DNA from: Asterias rubens
Lineage: Eukaryota > Echinodermata > Asteroidea > Forcipulatida > Asteriidae
DNA: 64,000 nucleotides
Reading direction: 5' to 3'
Assembly (NCBI RefSeq): GCF_902459465.1
Contig: NC_047062.1
Span: 17,181,994 to 17,245,993 of the forward strand
Part shown: positions 12,636 through 24,686 of the stretch, in pieces
Position numbering within the stretch: position 1 is the stretch's first letter
Layout of the letters: every line of letters starts with the position of its first letter
Made by a program: the position numbers and the translations under genes
Notes under the pieces: model-generated
Databases searched by the model: none
What the model was told of the DNA's origin: nothing
Seen by the model: the letters and a program-made list of their open reading frames with translations, nothing else

Positions 12636-14690
12636 CCTCCGAGAAAAACACAAAACCACTTTGCGCTCCGCCGACGATTTCACCAAATACACCCCCTCCG
12701 CTGAGCCCGGTACGACCCTCTCACAGTCTTTCTTCCCGTACGATTTGTATTTTTTTTATTTGAGGTTAGGGAACTTTTAAAAACACCCAAATAAATCCCC
12801 TAAAAATATCTACCTGCAGCTCTGTGTTTGGAGATTCTCTGTAGCTATACGCGAAGATGCGGATTTGAGTCAGAGTGGTTACTTGACATGGAGCGATGCA
12901 CCACACATCATCATCGTGGGAGGTTAGACGTCGCACGCATAATGAGGCGTCTTGCCCACCAACCATTGGTTCCGTACGCACGGTAGAATACATCTCATTA
13001 AACTCGAGTGTTTCTTTGCAGTGTTGGGGTCTGAGTGTGTTAATTAGAATTCGCTGGTTATTATGGCTACCCATGCAGCCAAAGCACGCCTAATGAGGTT
13101 CTACGATGCGGTAGATTGTGTGTGTCCCCGTAGCATTCAACTTGATTTAGGTCTCACGATTCGATAATTAGCTTTGTACTTTAGTATCATCTACTGTCTA
13201 TTCAGTGGGTGTGGTGTGATGTTATTATTATCTATTGTGATTCCTCCCTCGAATCAACATAAATCATCAATTTTATTAACTATTTAAGTCTGATTAATAA
13301 CAATATAAGTTTATTGGCAAAAACCCCATCACACTGAAACAGAACGAACAAACCTAAATCAATATTTTTAGTGTTTTAATGGTAGATTTTACCCGATGCT
13401 AAAAAGTGATATATTTAATACTTCTCAATTGTCGGGTGTTAATCTTTAATACACCATTCTGCCGGGGGGGGGGGGGAGGTAACTCAAATAATTTTTCAAT
13501 TTCCTCCGACTTTTTCTCGATATAGATTTGATCTGATTGGTTTACTGTTTTCTTTTTTTAATTAACCTCTGTGACATATCAGTTATCACTAGAGTCATAA
13601 GCAAAAACAACTTGAATACGCACATTTTGTTTGCCATTTGTCACATTCTGGTTCTTTGAACATGAGTTGACAGATATCACCTCCACATGAAAATGAAATG
13701 CAGAATTGGAACTATAAACACATGTTGATTAATAATGTTTCATTTATATCACACTCCAGGTGGGCCTAGTTTGATCCGTAAAGTAATTATTTTTTTTAGA
13801 AAATTACATATTAAACGCATGGTAGGCCTTGTTTAGTTCGTAAGTTAATTATCTTGATAACAATAATAAACAGTTTTTATATATAGCACCGAAACCCGCC
13901 TAGAAAAGCCGTTGAAGGCGCTTTTTTATAACAACAACATCTGCTTTAATTCACTGAATATGGTCTATAGTGCTTATCACATGACGCATGGGTTAAGAAC
14001 AAGAATGATTTTTGTTATCCCTGATGCAAACTTAACACCTTCTAAAACAATAGAATGCGAAAATCTGCTACAAAAATGTCACTTAGGCTTGGGGGACTAT
14101 AGCATTCAATGTGTACCCTTTTGTGCCACCATGCGGTCTGTGTAGAGCATACGATGGACAAGAAAGTACATCACTTAAAACTCGCCTTGTAATGGTGAAT
14201 CGCTAGTAAGCTGTTGTGCAATTATGCTAAAAATTGAATACATAATCACTATGTTGGGAACGCTCGCAACCCTAGCGAGAGAGCGCGCCATAAGCAGAAC
14301 AAACGGGTTAAATTATGATTTGCTGATTATGCCCGTGACGTCATCATTTCTTTGCCCGTCATCGGTGGTTTCTGGCTGTAGCCAAGCAACCTACGTCACG
14401 ATGTTGCGTGCTGATTACTGGCCGACCATATTGTATGTCTACGCCATCAAACATCGAAATTGGTCTTGATTTATATTAATGTCAGGCTCTCAAAAAGACC
14501 AGACCCAGGCCACTGTGACTGTATTATGACAGATTGTTCTACTCAGTGGTGATATAAAAAATGTTTAAAAAAAAAGTTTGCACTGGTGAGGACACGTTGT
14601 GTAATGTAAAAAAAAAAAATAAAAAAAAAAATAATAAAGTATTCTCACTTCGTGTATTGCATAAAATGACAAATTTGCTAAAGTTTGGGC
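12636..14690. other. Intergenic sequence upstream of the convertase exon
   Basis: This stretch should contain the promoter and 5' leader of the minus-strand convertase gene. I see no distinctive TATA box or CpG-like cluster. A run of 11 G lies near 13466 and poly-A tracts lie near 14565-14625. No gene is supported. Confidence 0.4.
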
Positions 14691-14694
14691 TTAG

Positions 14695-14928
14695 TTATTG
14701 GTCATCAAAGTTGAAAGAGTTCTGAAAGAAAAACACCCTTGTTGTACAACTTTGTGTGCTTTTCAGATGCCTGAGATTTCAAACATTTTAGTGAGAAACT
14801 CCCTCTTTCTCAAAAACTATGCACGTCAGAGCAGTGGGACACGTTTCTCACAAGCTCCATCATCAGCAGCTCTCCATTGCTCGTACCAAGTAAGTTTGTA
14901 TGCTGATAATCATTTTGAGTAATCACCA
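14695..14928 (-). mobile_element. Family A MITE, partial
   Basis: It carries the reverse-oriented family A core: ACACCCTTGTTGTACAACTTTGTGTGC, then CTCAAAAACTATG, GAGCAGTGGGACACGTTTCTCAC, and the TTTGAGTAATCACC run near the end. Both TTAA termini are eroded. Confidence 0.75.
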
Positions 14929-15201
14929 AACATGTCCAGCTCATTGCTTTTGGTATCATGGATAAACTAAGTTTTACAAACGAACACACAGCCAAAGACA
15001 ACATCCGAGTCCGCCCCCCATCCTTGAAGATACATTTATTGGGGCGGATCCCAAATGTGATTTGCAAGGGAGGTTTGACGTAGGAGGGGACTAATTACAA
15101 TCTTACGTTGTCTTAACTCCCCACGGAGCGACTTCAATAAGATCAGACATTGGTGGTATCCTTCTTGTAAGGTTTTCAGGAAGGTTAGTTAAAAAATACT
15201 T

Positions 15202-15547
15202 TTAAATGCAGTGGACAATATTGGTAATTACTCAAATAAATTATAAGCATAACAACTTACTTGGTTGGTACGAGCAACAAAGAGCTGTTGGTAGCATAAA
15301 ACATTGTGACAAACAGCTCCCTCTGAAGGTACGTAGTTTTTGAGAAAGAGGCAATATCTCACTCAAAGTAAAAGACTTCAGTAAAAGACTAAAAGTAAAC
15401 CCTTTTTATATGAATCTGAAAGCACACACATTAATTTGTGCAACAGGGCAACTTCGATTACCAATTTGAGCCCACTTTAGGCATTTGGTTACACCAAAGT
15501 GTAAAATACCGGTCTTTGACAACTACCAAAGGTATCTAGTGCCTTTA
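15202..15547 (+). mobile_element. Family A MITE
   Basis: Starts TTAAATGCAGTGGACAATATTGG and ends GGTATCTAGTGCCTTTA. The middle palindrome is reduced compared with other copies. Confidence 0.85.
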
Positions 15548-16009
15548 GTAACGAGCTGTGTAGTTTATGTATTGTGGCCATCTCATGACGACTTCTATAA
15601 GATTACAAAACTAGTATAAACCCCTTGTTTCTTTTTCCAAAATGGCACAGACTTGCGGTGTTCCGAGTTCCCCAATTAGGTGACATGCCTTGAACTCTAC
15701 TAATGAAGGCCTGAAGTCCTGCGAACAAAATGTACACATCTCAACAGTAGAGTTCACTAATGTCTTGTTCATGTTGCTCCTTATCTCATGGGAAACGAAT
15801 TAAAGATGGATAGTTGAAATAAAAAACATACGGAGCTCTAGAAGTGTCAAACCTATGCATAGTTATGGAACTCCGGGGCTGTCTGCTGAACCATAGACTT
15901 GGTTCAAGTCTGTGTTCGTGGTTTTTAGTCTTCCTGATAGCCGGTGCCCCTAAAGGGAAATCTGTCCGCCAGGGATTCTGGGAAACTAGCTGAAGGAGGA
16001 TAATTCAAA

Positions 16010-16125
16010 AGAGGGCGCTATCAGAAGAGGTTGTACAAAATGTGCCATATGGGGACAGAATCTTCCCGAGGGGGACAGAATCCCCTGCTTATGCTTGTCT
16101 GAAATAGCGCCCTCTTGTGGATTAC
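16010..16125. mobile_element. Short element with AAAGAGGGCGCTATC inverted ends
   Basis: AAAGAGGGCGCTATCAGAAG on the left is mirrored by ATAGCGCCCTCTTGTGG on the right, about 110 bases apart. The left end plus its flank (ATTCAAAAGAGGGCGCTATC) recurs at about 40052-40075, which supports a dispersed element. Confidence 0.55.
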
Positions 16126-16486
16126 CTCCGTCGCGCATGCAAAATTAAAAATGTTACGTTGCTCATTATTCAAAGAGTGTTGTGTTTGTTAACAAAGCAA
16201 CCAATCATACATGTACATTTTAAAATTGCAAGTTTGCAGAAATGTTGAAATAGGTCAGCATTAACACGATCGAGTGATTTGCTAACATATGGCCGTCAAT
16301 GCCAACCAGTGCCGATATAGTTCATCCACATGGAAAGGTCACATATTTGCCCTATTTGCCTACTGAAAAGCAATATCTATTATGCTAGGATGTTCACAAC
16401 ATTACAACATTGGCACGTTTGAGAATAAGTTCACATATTTACACATAACCTTGCGAGGTAAAGTTGGTCCTGGTGGTAAACCTCCC

Positions 16487-16865
16487 TTAAAGGCACTGGA
16501 CACTTTAAATTGGTAATACCTCAAAATAGCAATAGAGAGCTGTTGATAGTATAAAACATTATGAGAAACGGCTCCCTCCAAAACGTAGTTTTTGAGAAAG
16601 AAGTAGTTTTTACTAAAAAAATATTTGAATTAAAATTCGAGACCTCCCTCATCTGAGGTCTCGAATTCAAGGCATCTGAAGGCACAAAACTTGTGCAACA
16701 AGGGTGCCTTCTCTCTAATTATTCTCTCGCAACTTTGACGACCAAATTGGTCGTTGAGTTGAAACGTTCACATGGTTTTTTTTAATTTATTGTATGCATA
16801 TGTTGAGTTACACCAAGTGAGAGGACTAGTCTTCGACTATTTCTAAAGGTGTCCAGTGCCTTTAA
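16487..16865 (+). mobile_element. Family A MITE, full length (379 bp)
   Basis: Has TTAAAGGCACTGGACAC at the left and the matching GTGTCCAGTGCCTTTAA at the right. The internal hairpin is GAGACCTC-CTGAGGTCTCGAATTC. It lies about 180 bp upstream of the PCYOX1 start. Confidence 0.92.
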
Positions 16866-17043
16866 AATATTGCTACTACTATAGTTATATTAATTTTGCG
16901 ATAGGGAAGGTTTACGCCTTTGTCAATGTATGTTGCATTTTGATCGGTCTGTTTTTCAGGTCAGAACTTTAAAACTTCCACACTTCCAAAATCTGTCCAA
17001 ACTTCGCATCGTCTGTCTATAGAACCACGCAGGTGCACAAAAT

Positions 17044-20000
17044 ATGAGGTGAGTGAGATGTCATGTATTTTAGCGGGTAGTCAAAAATAATTCAGCTACG
17101 TTTACAACCATAAAATGCAAAACTGAATGTATTTTCATATCATTGTTAACCCCATCCGTTTCGCATGAAGGTCCCGTAGTAATAGTCTGTGTCTGGTGCT
17201 GATCTCACTGGTGTTCACGTCTACCACAACGGCCCACGGTGGACACCCTACAAAAAGTGTAGTGATCATAGGAGCGGGTATTGGTGGAACTTCGTGTGCT
17301 CACTACCTCTCGAAACAGGACCCCGTTGACAAGATAACCATCTTTGAAGCTCAGGATGACGTGGGTGAGTCTCTTTTAATGGCACCGGACACCTTCGGTA
17401 GTTGTCAAAGACCAGTTTTCTCAATAGTGTATCCCAACATAATGCATAAAATAGAAAACCTGTGAAAATTTGAACTCAAGTGGTCGTCAAAGTTGCGAGA
17501 GAATAATGTGGAAGAAAAAAAACACCCTTGTCGCACAAGTTGTGTGCTTTCAGATGCATGAATTCGAGACATCAGCTTAGGTCTCGAATTGAATATAAAA
17601 ATTTTAGTGAGAAATTACTTCTTTTCCAAAAACTACGTCACTTCAGAGTGAGCCGCTTCATGTATTATACTATCAACAGCTGTCCATTGCTTCTTACCTA
17701 TTTATTTTTTTATGCTAACAATTATTTTGAGTAGTTACATTATATTACCAGCGCCTTTAAAGATGGAGACTATTGGTAATTGTCAAAGACTCGCCTTGCG
17801 AGAACTTGCGAGATAATAATGAAAAAAAAAAACACCCTTGTCACACGAAGTTGTGTGCGTTTAGATGGTTGATTTCGAGACCTCAAATTCTAAATCTGAG
17901 GTCTCGAAATCAAATTCGTGGAAAATTACTTCTTTCTCAAAAACTATGGCACTTCAGAAGGAGCCGTTTCTCATAATGTCTTATACCATCAACCTCTCCC
18001 CATTACTTGTCACCAAGAAAGGTTTTATGCTAATAATTATGTTGAGTAATTACCAATAGTGTCCACTGCCTTTAAACTTGATTTGCATGAATCTTACATC
18101 TTTGTCTTTGCGATCCTAGGAGCTAACTTTGTCACTGATCATTCGCAAAACAAAATCAGTATATTTTGTTTATTTCAAATACCATTGTTCATCACCACAA
18201 CACATCCACCATGCAATGACATCTACTTTATTGTCCGAAAAAAGGAATACGTTTTCAAAAGCATATAATAATATAGCTTTGGAATTCTCCAGATATTGAC
18301 AAGCGCATTAGCATGCGTATGCAGGGAAAAATGTGGGCATTTAATGGTAAGTGTGATAATACACTCTGCCGTTGATCTTCGTGAACAATACTCTATATAT
18401 GATTTATTTTTGTTTATCTTCAAGCTACACACATATTAAAATATGGGTCTCTATCTCAACAAGTGATTTTTGGAGACCCCATCATTTATTAACCCTTTAA
18501 TAATAATCTGGGTGATTAATTTATTGATTGAAAAGAGGTACCTGTTGGGTTTTTTCCTTCATGGTTCTGTTTTTTTTTCTCTCTAGTTTACAAAGCTTAG
18601 ACTACTCCTATACACTGGTAGCACAGACTGCAACAACTTACCATGCCTTCTAGGCTAGAATTTGTTACATGGGTTTATCCGTTTTGTATTTTGTATTGTA
18701 GATTTGGTCTCCTCAGTCGCTTGTGGTATTTTGTGGCGAGGACCAGTTAGACAGACTAGCAACATCATTAAGGATTTTGTAGAACCCCATCACCAGGCCC
18801 CAATTTCATAGAGCTGCTAAGCACACAAAATTGCTTAGCATGAAATTTCTTCCTTGATAATAACAGGATTACCCACCAAATTTCCAAGTGATTTTCAGGA
18901 TAAGCAAACAACAGCTGAATACCAGTAACAAGAAATATGCAACAAATGGAAACTTTGTTGGTAATCCTGCTTTTATCAAGGAATAAATTTCATGCTAAGC
19001 AAATTTTTGTGCTTAGCAGCTCTATGAAATTGGGCCCAGTATGACTGCTATTGTTCTTCCTTTTTCAAGGTGGGCGAATCAAAGACGTATCTTTTTGGAA
19101 CACCACAGTTGGACTTGGTGCAAAATATTTCAATGCAGGTCAGAGGTAATACCTATCGATATGGTGATAAAAAGCACTTATAACATGAACACGACGATGG
19201 TGCAGCATTTGATATTGTACAAATAAATGTGTATGTATCTGGTGGAACTGTAATCGCATTTTAGTCATGAGGGTTTGCAGCTTTGCAACTGCATTATCGA
19301 TTTCTTTTCGAAAATAAGAACATTTTATAAGTATTACAAAATATTTCTAGAGCATTTGTGTTGAAGACAAATTCCAAATATTCTACATGGAAGAAACTTT
19401 CAGTCAGTCTGGCAAGATTTATGTGTGTATATTTTATACAATTAAAACATTCTTTTAATTGCATCGTGGATAAAGAATATTAATTTTGGTTGTGTTTTAC
19501 CCATATATACACTGATGTGTGTCAGCACTTCATACTATATCAGTACTTTCCCGATTTCTGTGAACAAAATCACAGGCATATTACTCGGGTGGGATTCAAA
19601 CCCACGACATTCTATTATAAAATCTACCAGCAGCTATGTGTTGTATATTTTGTAGACATATCGCTGAGCTGGCGAAAGTTCTGAACCTTACCGTGGGGTC
19701 GTTTCAGCAGACGAGCTACCCAAAGATCTTCGTCTGGGACGGTGCTCATCAACTCCAGACAACGACCGATGTTTTAGCGAGAAATCCCGGTGCTGAAACC
19801 GAGATGCAGAGTCGTCTCACAGACTACTCGACCGCCGTAAACGAAACATACGACAAGTACGCCAGCAGGAGCGTATTTGAGTCCGTCCATGCTTATCTGC
19901 GGGCCGGGGGATTGGACGAGTTCGTTGGCAGGTCAGCCTCGGCTTACTTCTCTGACGGCCCGACACCATTGAGTCAGGAGGCACAGGATTACCTCATTGA

Positions 20001-21764
20001 ACCTGTGAGCAGACCATACTTTGGTCAGGGACTTGAAAGCCAAAGTATGCTTGGTATGGTGTGCCTGGAAGGGCTTCTGAGAAATTGTGAGTTTGGACAT
20101 GCCTTAAAATGTACGGTGTCTTTAAATTATATCGAAACAAATATTTGCGTTAAATAATTCACGATTTAAGCCAAGAAACATTCATGATTTGTGGCATAAA
20201 TTCGCTGACCCAGTCAAGTGTGGATCGTGCAGCCGCGGCCCATCGAGGTGCAGACTTTGGTGGAAAATAAATGCTCAAACTAAAGTACAAAAACAGGGTG
20301 GCTTAGGTACCAGACTGTACACGTGGCTTCAAACACAAGCTGCTCGAAAAATTGTATTTAGTACGCAAATGTTTGCTCCCTTTGCGATTTGAGGCACATT
20401 ATGAATTAAGTATTCCAATTGTTACGAGATCTTGTTTTTTTGATTTATTTGTTACTTATTTACTTATGTAATATTTATTTCATTTGTTTATTTTGTATTT
20501 TTATTTATTTGTCGTTTTTTTTACGGGGGGGGGGGTGGGGTTAACCCACACACCGATGTGTTAGCACTGTGTACTCAGCACTTTCCCGAGTTCTGTGAAG
20601 AAGAAAAATCCACAAGCATATTACTCGGGTGCGATTCGAACCTACGACCTTTGCTATGCTATAGAGCAGTGTCTTCCGTGGAGGTAGAATGCTCCATGGT
20701 CTTACCAATTAGGCCACCGAAAATTGCCCGGCAGCTGGAGGCAGTGCGAATCCTATAAAAAGTTACAATTTTGTGTGCAATGTGTTTTTGACCGCAGCAT
20801 TTTACATCGAGGGTGGTATGAGCCAGTTGGTACGAGGACTTGTTGAATCATCAGGCGCAGATCTGAACCTGAACTCTCGCGTTACCCACATCATCAGAAA
20901 GACGCAGGAGGATGCCAGCCAGCAGTATACAGTTAAATACGTTACAGATGGGGTCGACCATGAGATAGATGCGGACGCAGTTGTAATCGCAGCTCCGTTA
21001 GAGTGGGCGGGTAAGTCCATATTTCCCAAGATACAACTGCACTGTAAAACATCCGGAATGCAACATTGGGTAATTTCATTTCATTGACAGAAATTTCAGC
21101 AACGAATTAATAAGTGGTGAACAATTAACAATAATGTTCCTGGTATTTGATAACAGATATCAAGTTTGAAGGATTCTATTCCGATCCTTCTACAACCCAG
21201 CCAAGGAGGAGTTGGAACACGCTGTACACATACGTTTCGTTTGTAGTGGCAGAGTCACTTCGCCCCAGTTACTTCCCAACCCAAGAGCACTTCATTAACG
21301 GATCAAGCCCGCTGCCTCTTCTCACTACATCTAGTTCAACCTTACCTTGGGTGTCCATATATTTACAAGAGACAACCGGACGGTTCAATCTCTACCAGGT
21401 GACTAGTCCTATAAACCTCACTCAAAATGACCTACTGGATGACCTCTTTGATGGAGTTCAAGAGGTCACGACTAAGAGCTGGGATTACGTCTACCCTTTG
21501 AGTCCACCAATCATCAACGAGTACTTCTACCAGAGCCTCGCCTTGGATGATCGCGTGTTCAACTTGAATGGAATGGAGAGTGTGGCTTCGCAGATGGAGA
21601 CTTCGGTCATCAGTGCTCGAAATGTTGCTAGATGGATCGCTAAGGGTAACACGAGTAGCTGTGCCGTCACATTGACGTCATCACTTCGTATTGTCACGAG
21701 CGTTATCCTCTTTAACTTGTTTTATTATACTCGGCGCTTGTTGATGCTTTGGAATATAGGATGA
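17044..21764 (+). CDS. PCYOX1: Prenylcysteine oxidase (six coding exons, 503 aa)
   Basis: FAD thioether oxidase that degrades prenylcysteines from prenylated-protein turnover, acting in the lysosome or secretory route. Inferred exons: 17044-17048, 17186-17364, 19070-19145, 19656-20086, 20798-21010, 21157-21764; all introns are GT-AG and the frame stays open (1512 nt with stop). Exon 1 contributes only ATGAG; joined to exon 2 it gives the signal peptide MSLCLVLISLVFTS. Residues 27-36 (VVIIGAGIGG) are the Rossmann GxGxxG; E56 in IFEAQ is the expected ribose-binding acidic residue. SFYIEGGMSQLVRGL matches the conserved family EGG segment, and NLNGMES-ASQMETSVISA (437-456) is the C-terminal FAD-contact motif. 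The length equals the usual 500-505 aa. The tail ends in an extra hydrophobic stretch (about 479-495), a possible membrane segment. Introns 2-4 hold MITEs and SINEs. The internal exons are firm; the tiny first exon is the least certain. Confidence 0.93.
17376..17760 (-). mobile_element. Family A MITE in PCYOX1 intron 2
   Basis: Reverse-oriented copy with TTAATGGCACCGGACACC at the left and GCGCCTTTAA at the right. Its left TTAA lies only 11 bases after the exon 2 donor GT. It abuts the next copy through a shared TTAA. Confidence 0.88.
17757..18075 (-). mobile_element. Family A MITE in PCYOX1 intron 2, second tandem copy
   Basis: Same orientation as its left neighbour. Ends are TTAAAGATGGAGACTATTGG and GTGTCCACTGCCTTTAA. 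The internal hairpin ATTTCGAGACCTC / GAGGTCTCGAAAT is well preserved. Confidence 0.9.
18797..19037. mobile_element. Palindromic MITE (GGGCCCAATTTCATAG ends) in PCYOX1 intron 2
   Basis: The left arm CCCAATTTCATAGAGCTGC and TAAGCACA-AAATTGCTTAGCATGAAATTTC are mirrored by the right arm, which ends GCTGCTCTATGAAATTGGG-like. The right arm stops about 30 bases before the exon 3 acceptor. Confidence 0.82.
19498..19640 (-). mobile_element. SINE copy in PCYOX1 intron 3
   Basis: Shares CACTGATGTGTGTCAGCACTT-like sequence, a CAGTACTTTCCCGA block and TATTACTCGGGTG with the copy at 20547-20740. The B box reads GGGTTTGAATCCC on the minus strand. It runs to within about 15 bases of the exon 4 acceptor. Confidence 0.65.
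20547..20740 (-). mobile_element. tRNA-derived SINE in PCYOX1 intron 4
   Basis: On the minus strand it opens with a tRNA-like head, GTGGCCTAATTGGTAAGACC (A box), followed by GGTTCGAATCG (B box), then a tail shared with the copy in intron 3. A G-run at 20525-20541 borders it. The acceptor of exon 5 is about 60 bases downstream. Confidence 0.78.
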
Positions 21765-22461
21765 CGTGGTTATTAAGTTGGTTCCGAGAGGTGATTGGGG
21801 ATCCAGTTAGGGTTTATTTCAGTCCACCCTACCGGACAGGATAGCACCGGAAAACACCACGTGCTATTGTGGTCTGACCATGGAGGAAACAGAACGTACT
21901 CTCCTCCATGGTCAGACTAAGTACTTCAGTCCCGAAAGTAAAGACGCTTGAAAAGTAATGTTATTGGTTCTTTTCGCCTACAGATTTTAGGCAGTTTTTG
22001 TATAGTTATGGAACCACACGGTGGTCAAAACCTGTAAAGATAAACGATGTAGAATCAGAAATGTTCGCATTATTTTGGGTTACAATAAATTCATGTTTAT
22101 AGATGGTTACTGTGGGGGGGTGGTGGTGGGGGTGGTAGTGGTGATAAATCAACAGGGGACGAGGGCAGAGGCGGGAGCCGCTCTGAATCCCTGCCCTCGA
22201 AGACCCCCCAAAAAATTAACTAATTAATTATCAAATGATTAGTCATGCAATAAATGTAGAAATCGCGTAAAGTGCGCCCTAATTTTGTTGTATAACTCGT
22301 GTCTTTCTGTTTTGCTGGAGTCTGTATGAGACAACCACATATTGCATAAGTTTTATCTAGATGTTCTCTTTGTTTGTAAATACCATACTTTTCAAGGTAA
22401 GGTTTTTATTTTCGTTTTAATAGTGTTTTAACTTTGGTGATAATCTTCTAGTGGTCGTCAT

Positions 22462-22467
22462 AATAAA
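22462..22467 (+). promoter_or_regulatory. Candidate polyadenylation signal of PCYOX1
   Basis: Canonical AATAAA about 700 bases after the stop codon, in plausible 3' UTR. No closer canonical hexamer was noticed. Confidence 0.45.
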
Positions 22468-23635
22468 AGCTTCATGTACTCTCATTACTTTACTCAGCTT
22501 GCCAGCTCATAATACGAACAATTTATATAATTCATTTCCTTCAAACGATGGGATGGGAGTAATAATAGCTTAAAAATCAAATCCCCAAAGGGGCCTATTA
22601 TGAGGCCTCATTTGCAAAGTAATTAATTTATAAAATGCCAGACATATTCGGCAAAACTGTTGTCACCAAAATAATAATTATGCCAAATGCTGGTTAAACT
22701 TACTTATTACTCCTGCATGGGTGGCGGTCTCCTTTTGTTTTTTGCTCTCTCTCGGCAGCAGTTGCTGGGTAGCTGAAAGATGTGATCAGCAAACTGCGTC
22801 GTGGTTATCCCTTCTCAGCTTAAAAAAAAACCGCTTGGAAAAACCGTTCATTTTGCCTGTTACATTACAACGCAACAATATTGTTCTCTTTAGTCAGAAA
22901 CATACTACACATACACCGCCAGTACCATCTAAACATAAAGATACACATTTTTTCCTTTATAATGCCAAGTGAGCTTAAAATAAGGGGGAAGGGTGAGACT
23001 CCGCCCATGATCAGTAATTTCACGCACCTACATTGCCTTAACTTGACGACTCCTATAGACCAACTGATATTGCGTCCACAAAATGGTGTTTCCCAAATTC
23101 ATATTATAAATGGTTCTACTAAAAATGGCTCAACCATGTCGGTGGCATCATTTTCTGACGAATGTTTTGAGCATTATTATTTGAATACAAATTTTTAATG
23201 TTTTGTAAAAAAATAGGAATAAACAAAAAGGAACCTTTAAAAGGCTGTATAAAAGGCCCCTTTAAGTACGTTTACAAATGTGCTGGTAGCTTAGTTTTGT
23301 ACGTGGGAGTATCCTTTTAGTAGGCTACTTTATATGCGTTTGTAATTTTGAAATTATAATAATTAATGTGATTTATAGAACTGTCGTTCATAAATTTAAC
23401 CTGAATTTTTCTCATTGATTTGTTTTTCTCAGGAGCTACATCAATAACGTGAATGTCAAATTGACCACTTTTTGTGGCCTACAAACATCCTACAACTCTT
23501 TGTTTATTTTAACCAGCACTGTTGGCCTAAAATTAATGTAGTGATCATTGCATCCAAAACTTATCCTTCACAATGTTCCATGCATGGCTCAAAGAAGTGT
23601 CGGTGAAAACAGTTTTGATGGATTTTTCGGACAGT
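22468..23635. other. Intergenic sequence, no gene seen
   Basis: AT-rich sequence with short chance frames only. No repeat structure or protein similarity was recognised. Confidence 0.4.
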
Positions 23636-23923
23636 TGACAAACCTGTGAATGAGCTCAATCGGTCATAGAAGTTGCGAGATAATAATGAAGAAAAAAACA
23701 CCTTTATCACACGGAGTTGTGTGCTTTCGCATGCTTGATTTTGAGACCTCAAATTCTAAATCTGAGGTCTCGAAATCAAATTCGAAAACTACGTCACTTC
23801 AAGGGAAGCAGTTTCTCACAATGTTTTATTCTATCGATCCTCTCCTCATTATTCGTTACCCGTTAAGGTTTTACGCTAATAATTTTTTTTAGTAATTACC
23901 AATAGTGTTCACTGCCTTTTTGA
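23636..23923 (-). mobile_element. Family A MITE, 5'-truncated
   Basis: Begins inside the element at GACAAACCTGTGAATGAGCTC and runs to the end TACCAATAGTGTTCACTGCC. The last TTAA has been lost (GCCTTTTTGA). Confidence 0.85.
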
Positions 23924-24291
23924 TTTCATGTGGATATTCTGGGAAATGAATGGCAAGATGATAAACATTAATTAGTCCTCCAACTGCAATTTTTGTAAAT
24001 GCAATTTTTGTAAATACAATTTTTGTAGAAATGCAATTTTTGTTGGTGGCAACAAAACCTTGACATGTAGGCCCAATGTAGTCCTAGCCTTAGATATTGC
24101 TGGATGATTTTGTCACTAATGGTCACTAAGGTCACTAATTTTAGCCTCGAACAAAACGTGTTGATCATTGCAACTTTAGTGAGGTTTCTAGCATTAAAGG
24201 TCCTTAAATTTGACGATTTGTACAATTTTAGTGTAGGTAAACTAATGTATAAATAAAAAAGTGGCTCTTTGCCTAACAGATTTAATGATCT

Positions 24292-24507
24292 TTTGCACTG
24301 TGTTCATCAATCGATAATTATTCAACTCGTGCGGTTTTAAAAGGCGATTTGTAAACAAGATTCAACCGAACCACGTTTTCCAAAAACAACATTGTATCTC
24401 GTGGCACCCTATTCTGGAACAACCTTAACTCTGATATTAAAAAGTCTCGTTCACTTCATTCATTCTCAAAGAAATTGAAACAGCACCTCTTGAATATGTA
24501 TTTGTAA
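24292..24507 (+). pseudogene. C-terminal remnant of a non-LTR retrotransposon reverse transcriptase
   Basis: In one frame the segment reads SIDNYSTRAVLKGDL, a TAA stop at 24352-24354, then RFNRTTFSKNNIVSRG, TLFWNNL and SFSKKLKQHLL, ending in TAA. This matches the well-known end of CR1/L2-like LINE ORF2 proteins (NYxTR, RxxxxxxSIxYRGPxLWNxLP, SFKxxLKxxLL). The body of the reverse transcriptase is absent, so this is a 5'-truncated dead insertion. Its 3' UTR continues to about 24686, where a TTAA MITE is inserted. The exact clade is not resolved. Confidence 0.8.
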
Positions 24508-24686
24508 CCGTAGCATAAACACTAATTGTACAAAGACTGTGGTGTCGATAATTATTTTTATTGATTAGTATGGTCTGTATCATTGTTTGTTTTTTGTTTC
24601 TTTGTTCTGTTTTTGGTTGCTTTAATTTTTTGTCCTTGTCGTCCAAGTCCTTGTCTGTCTCAGGGAAATATACAAAAGCATTATGC

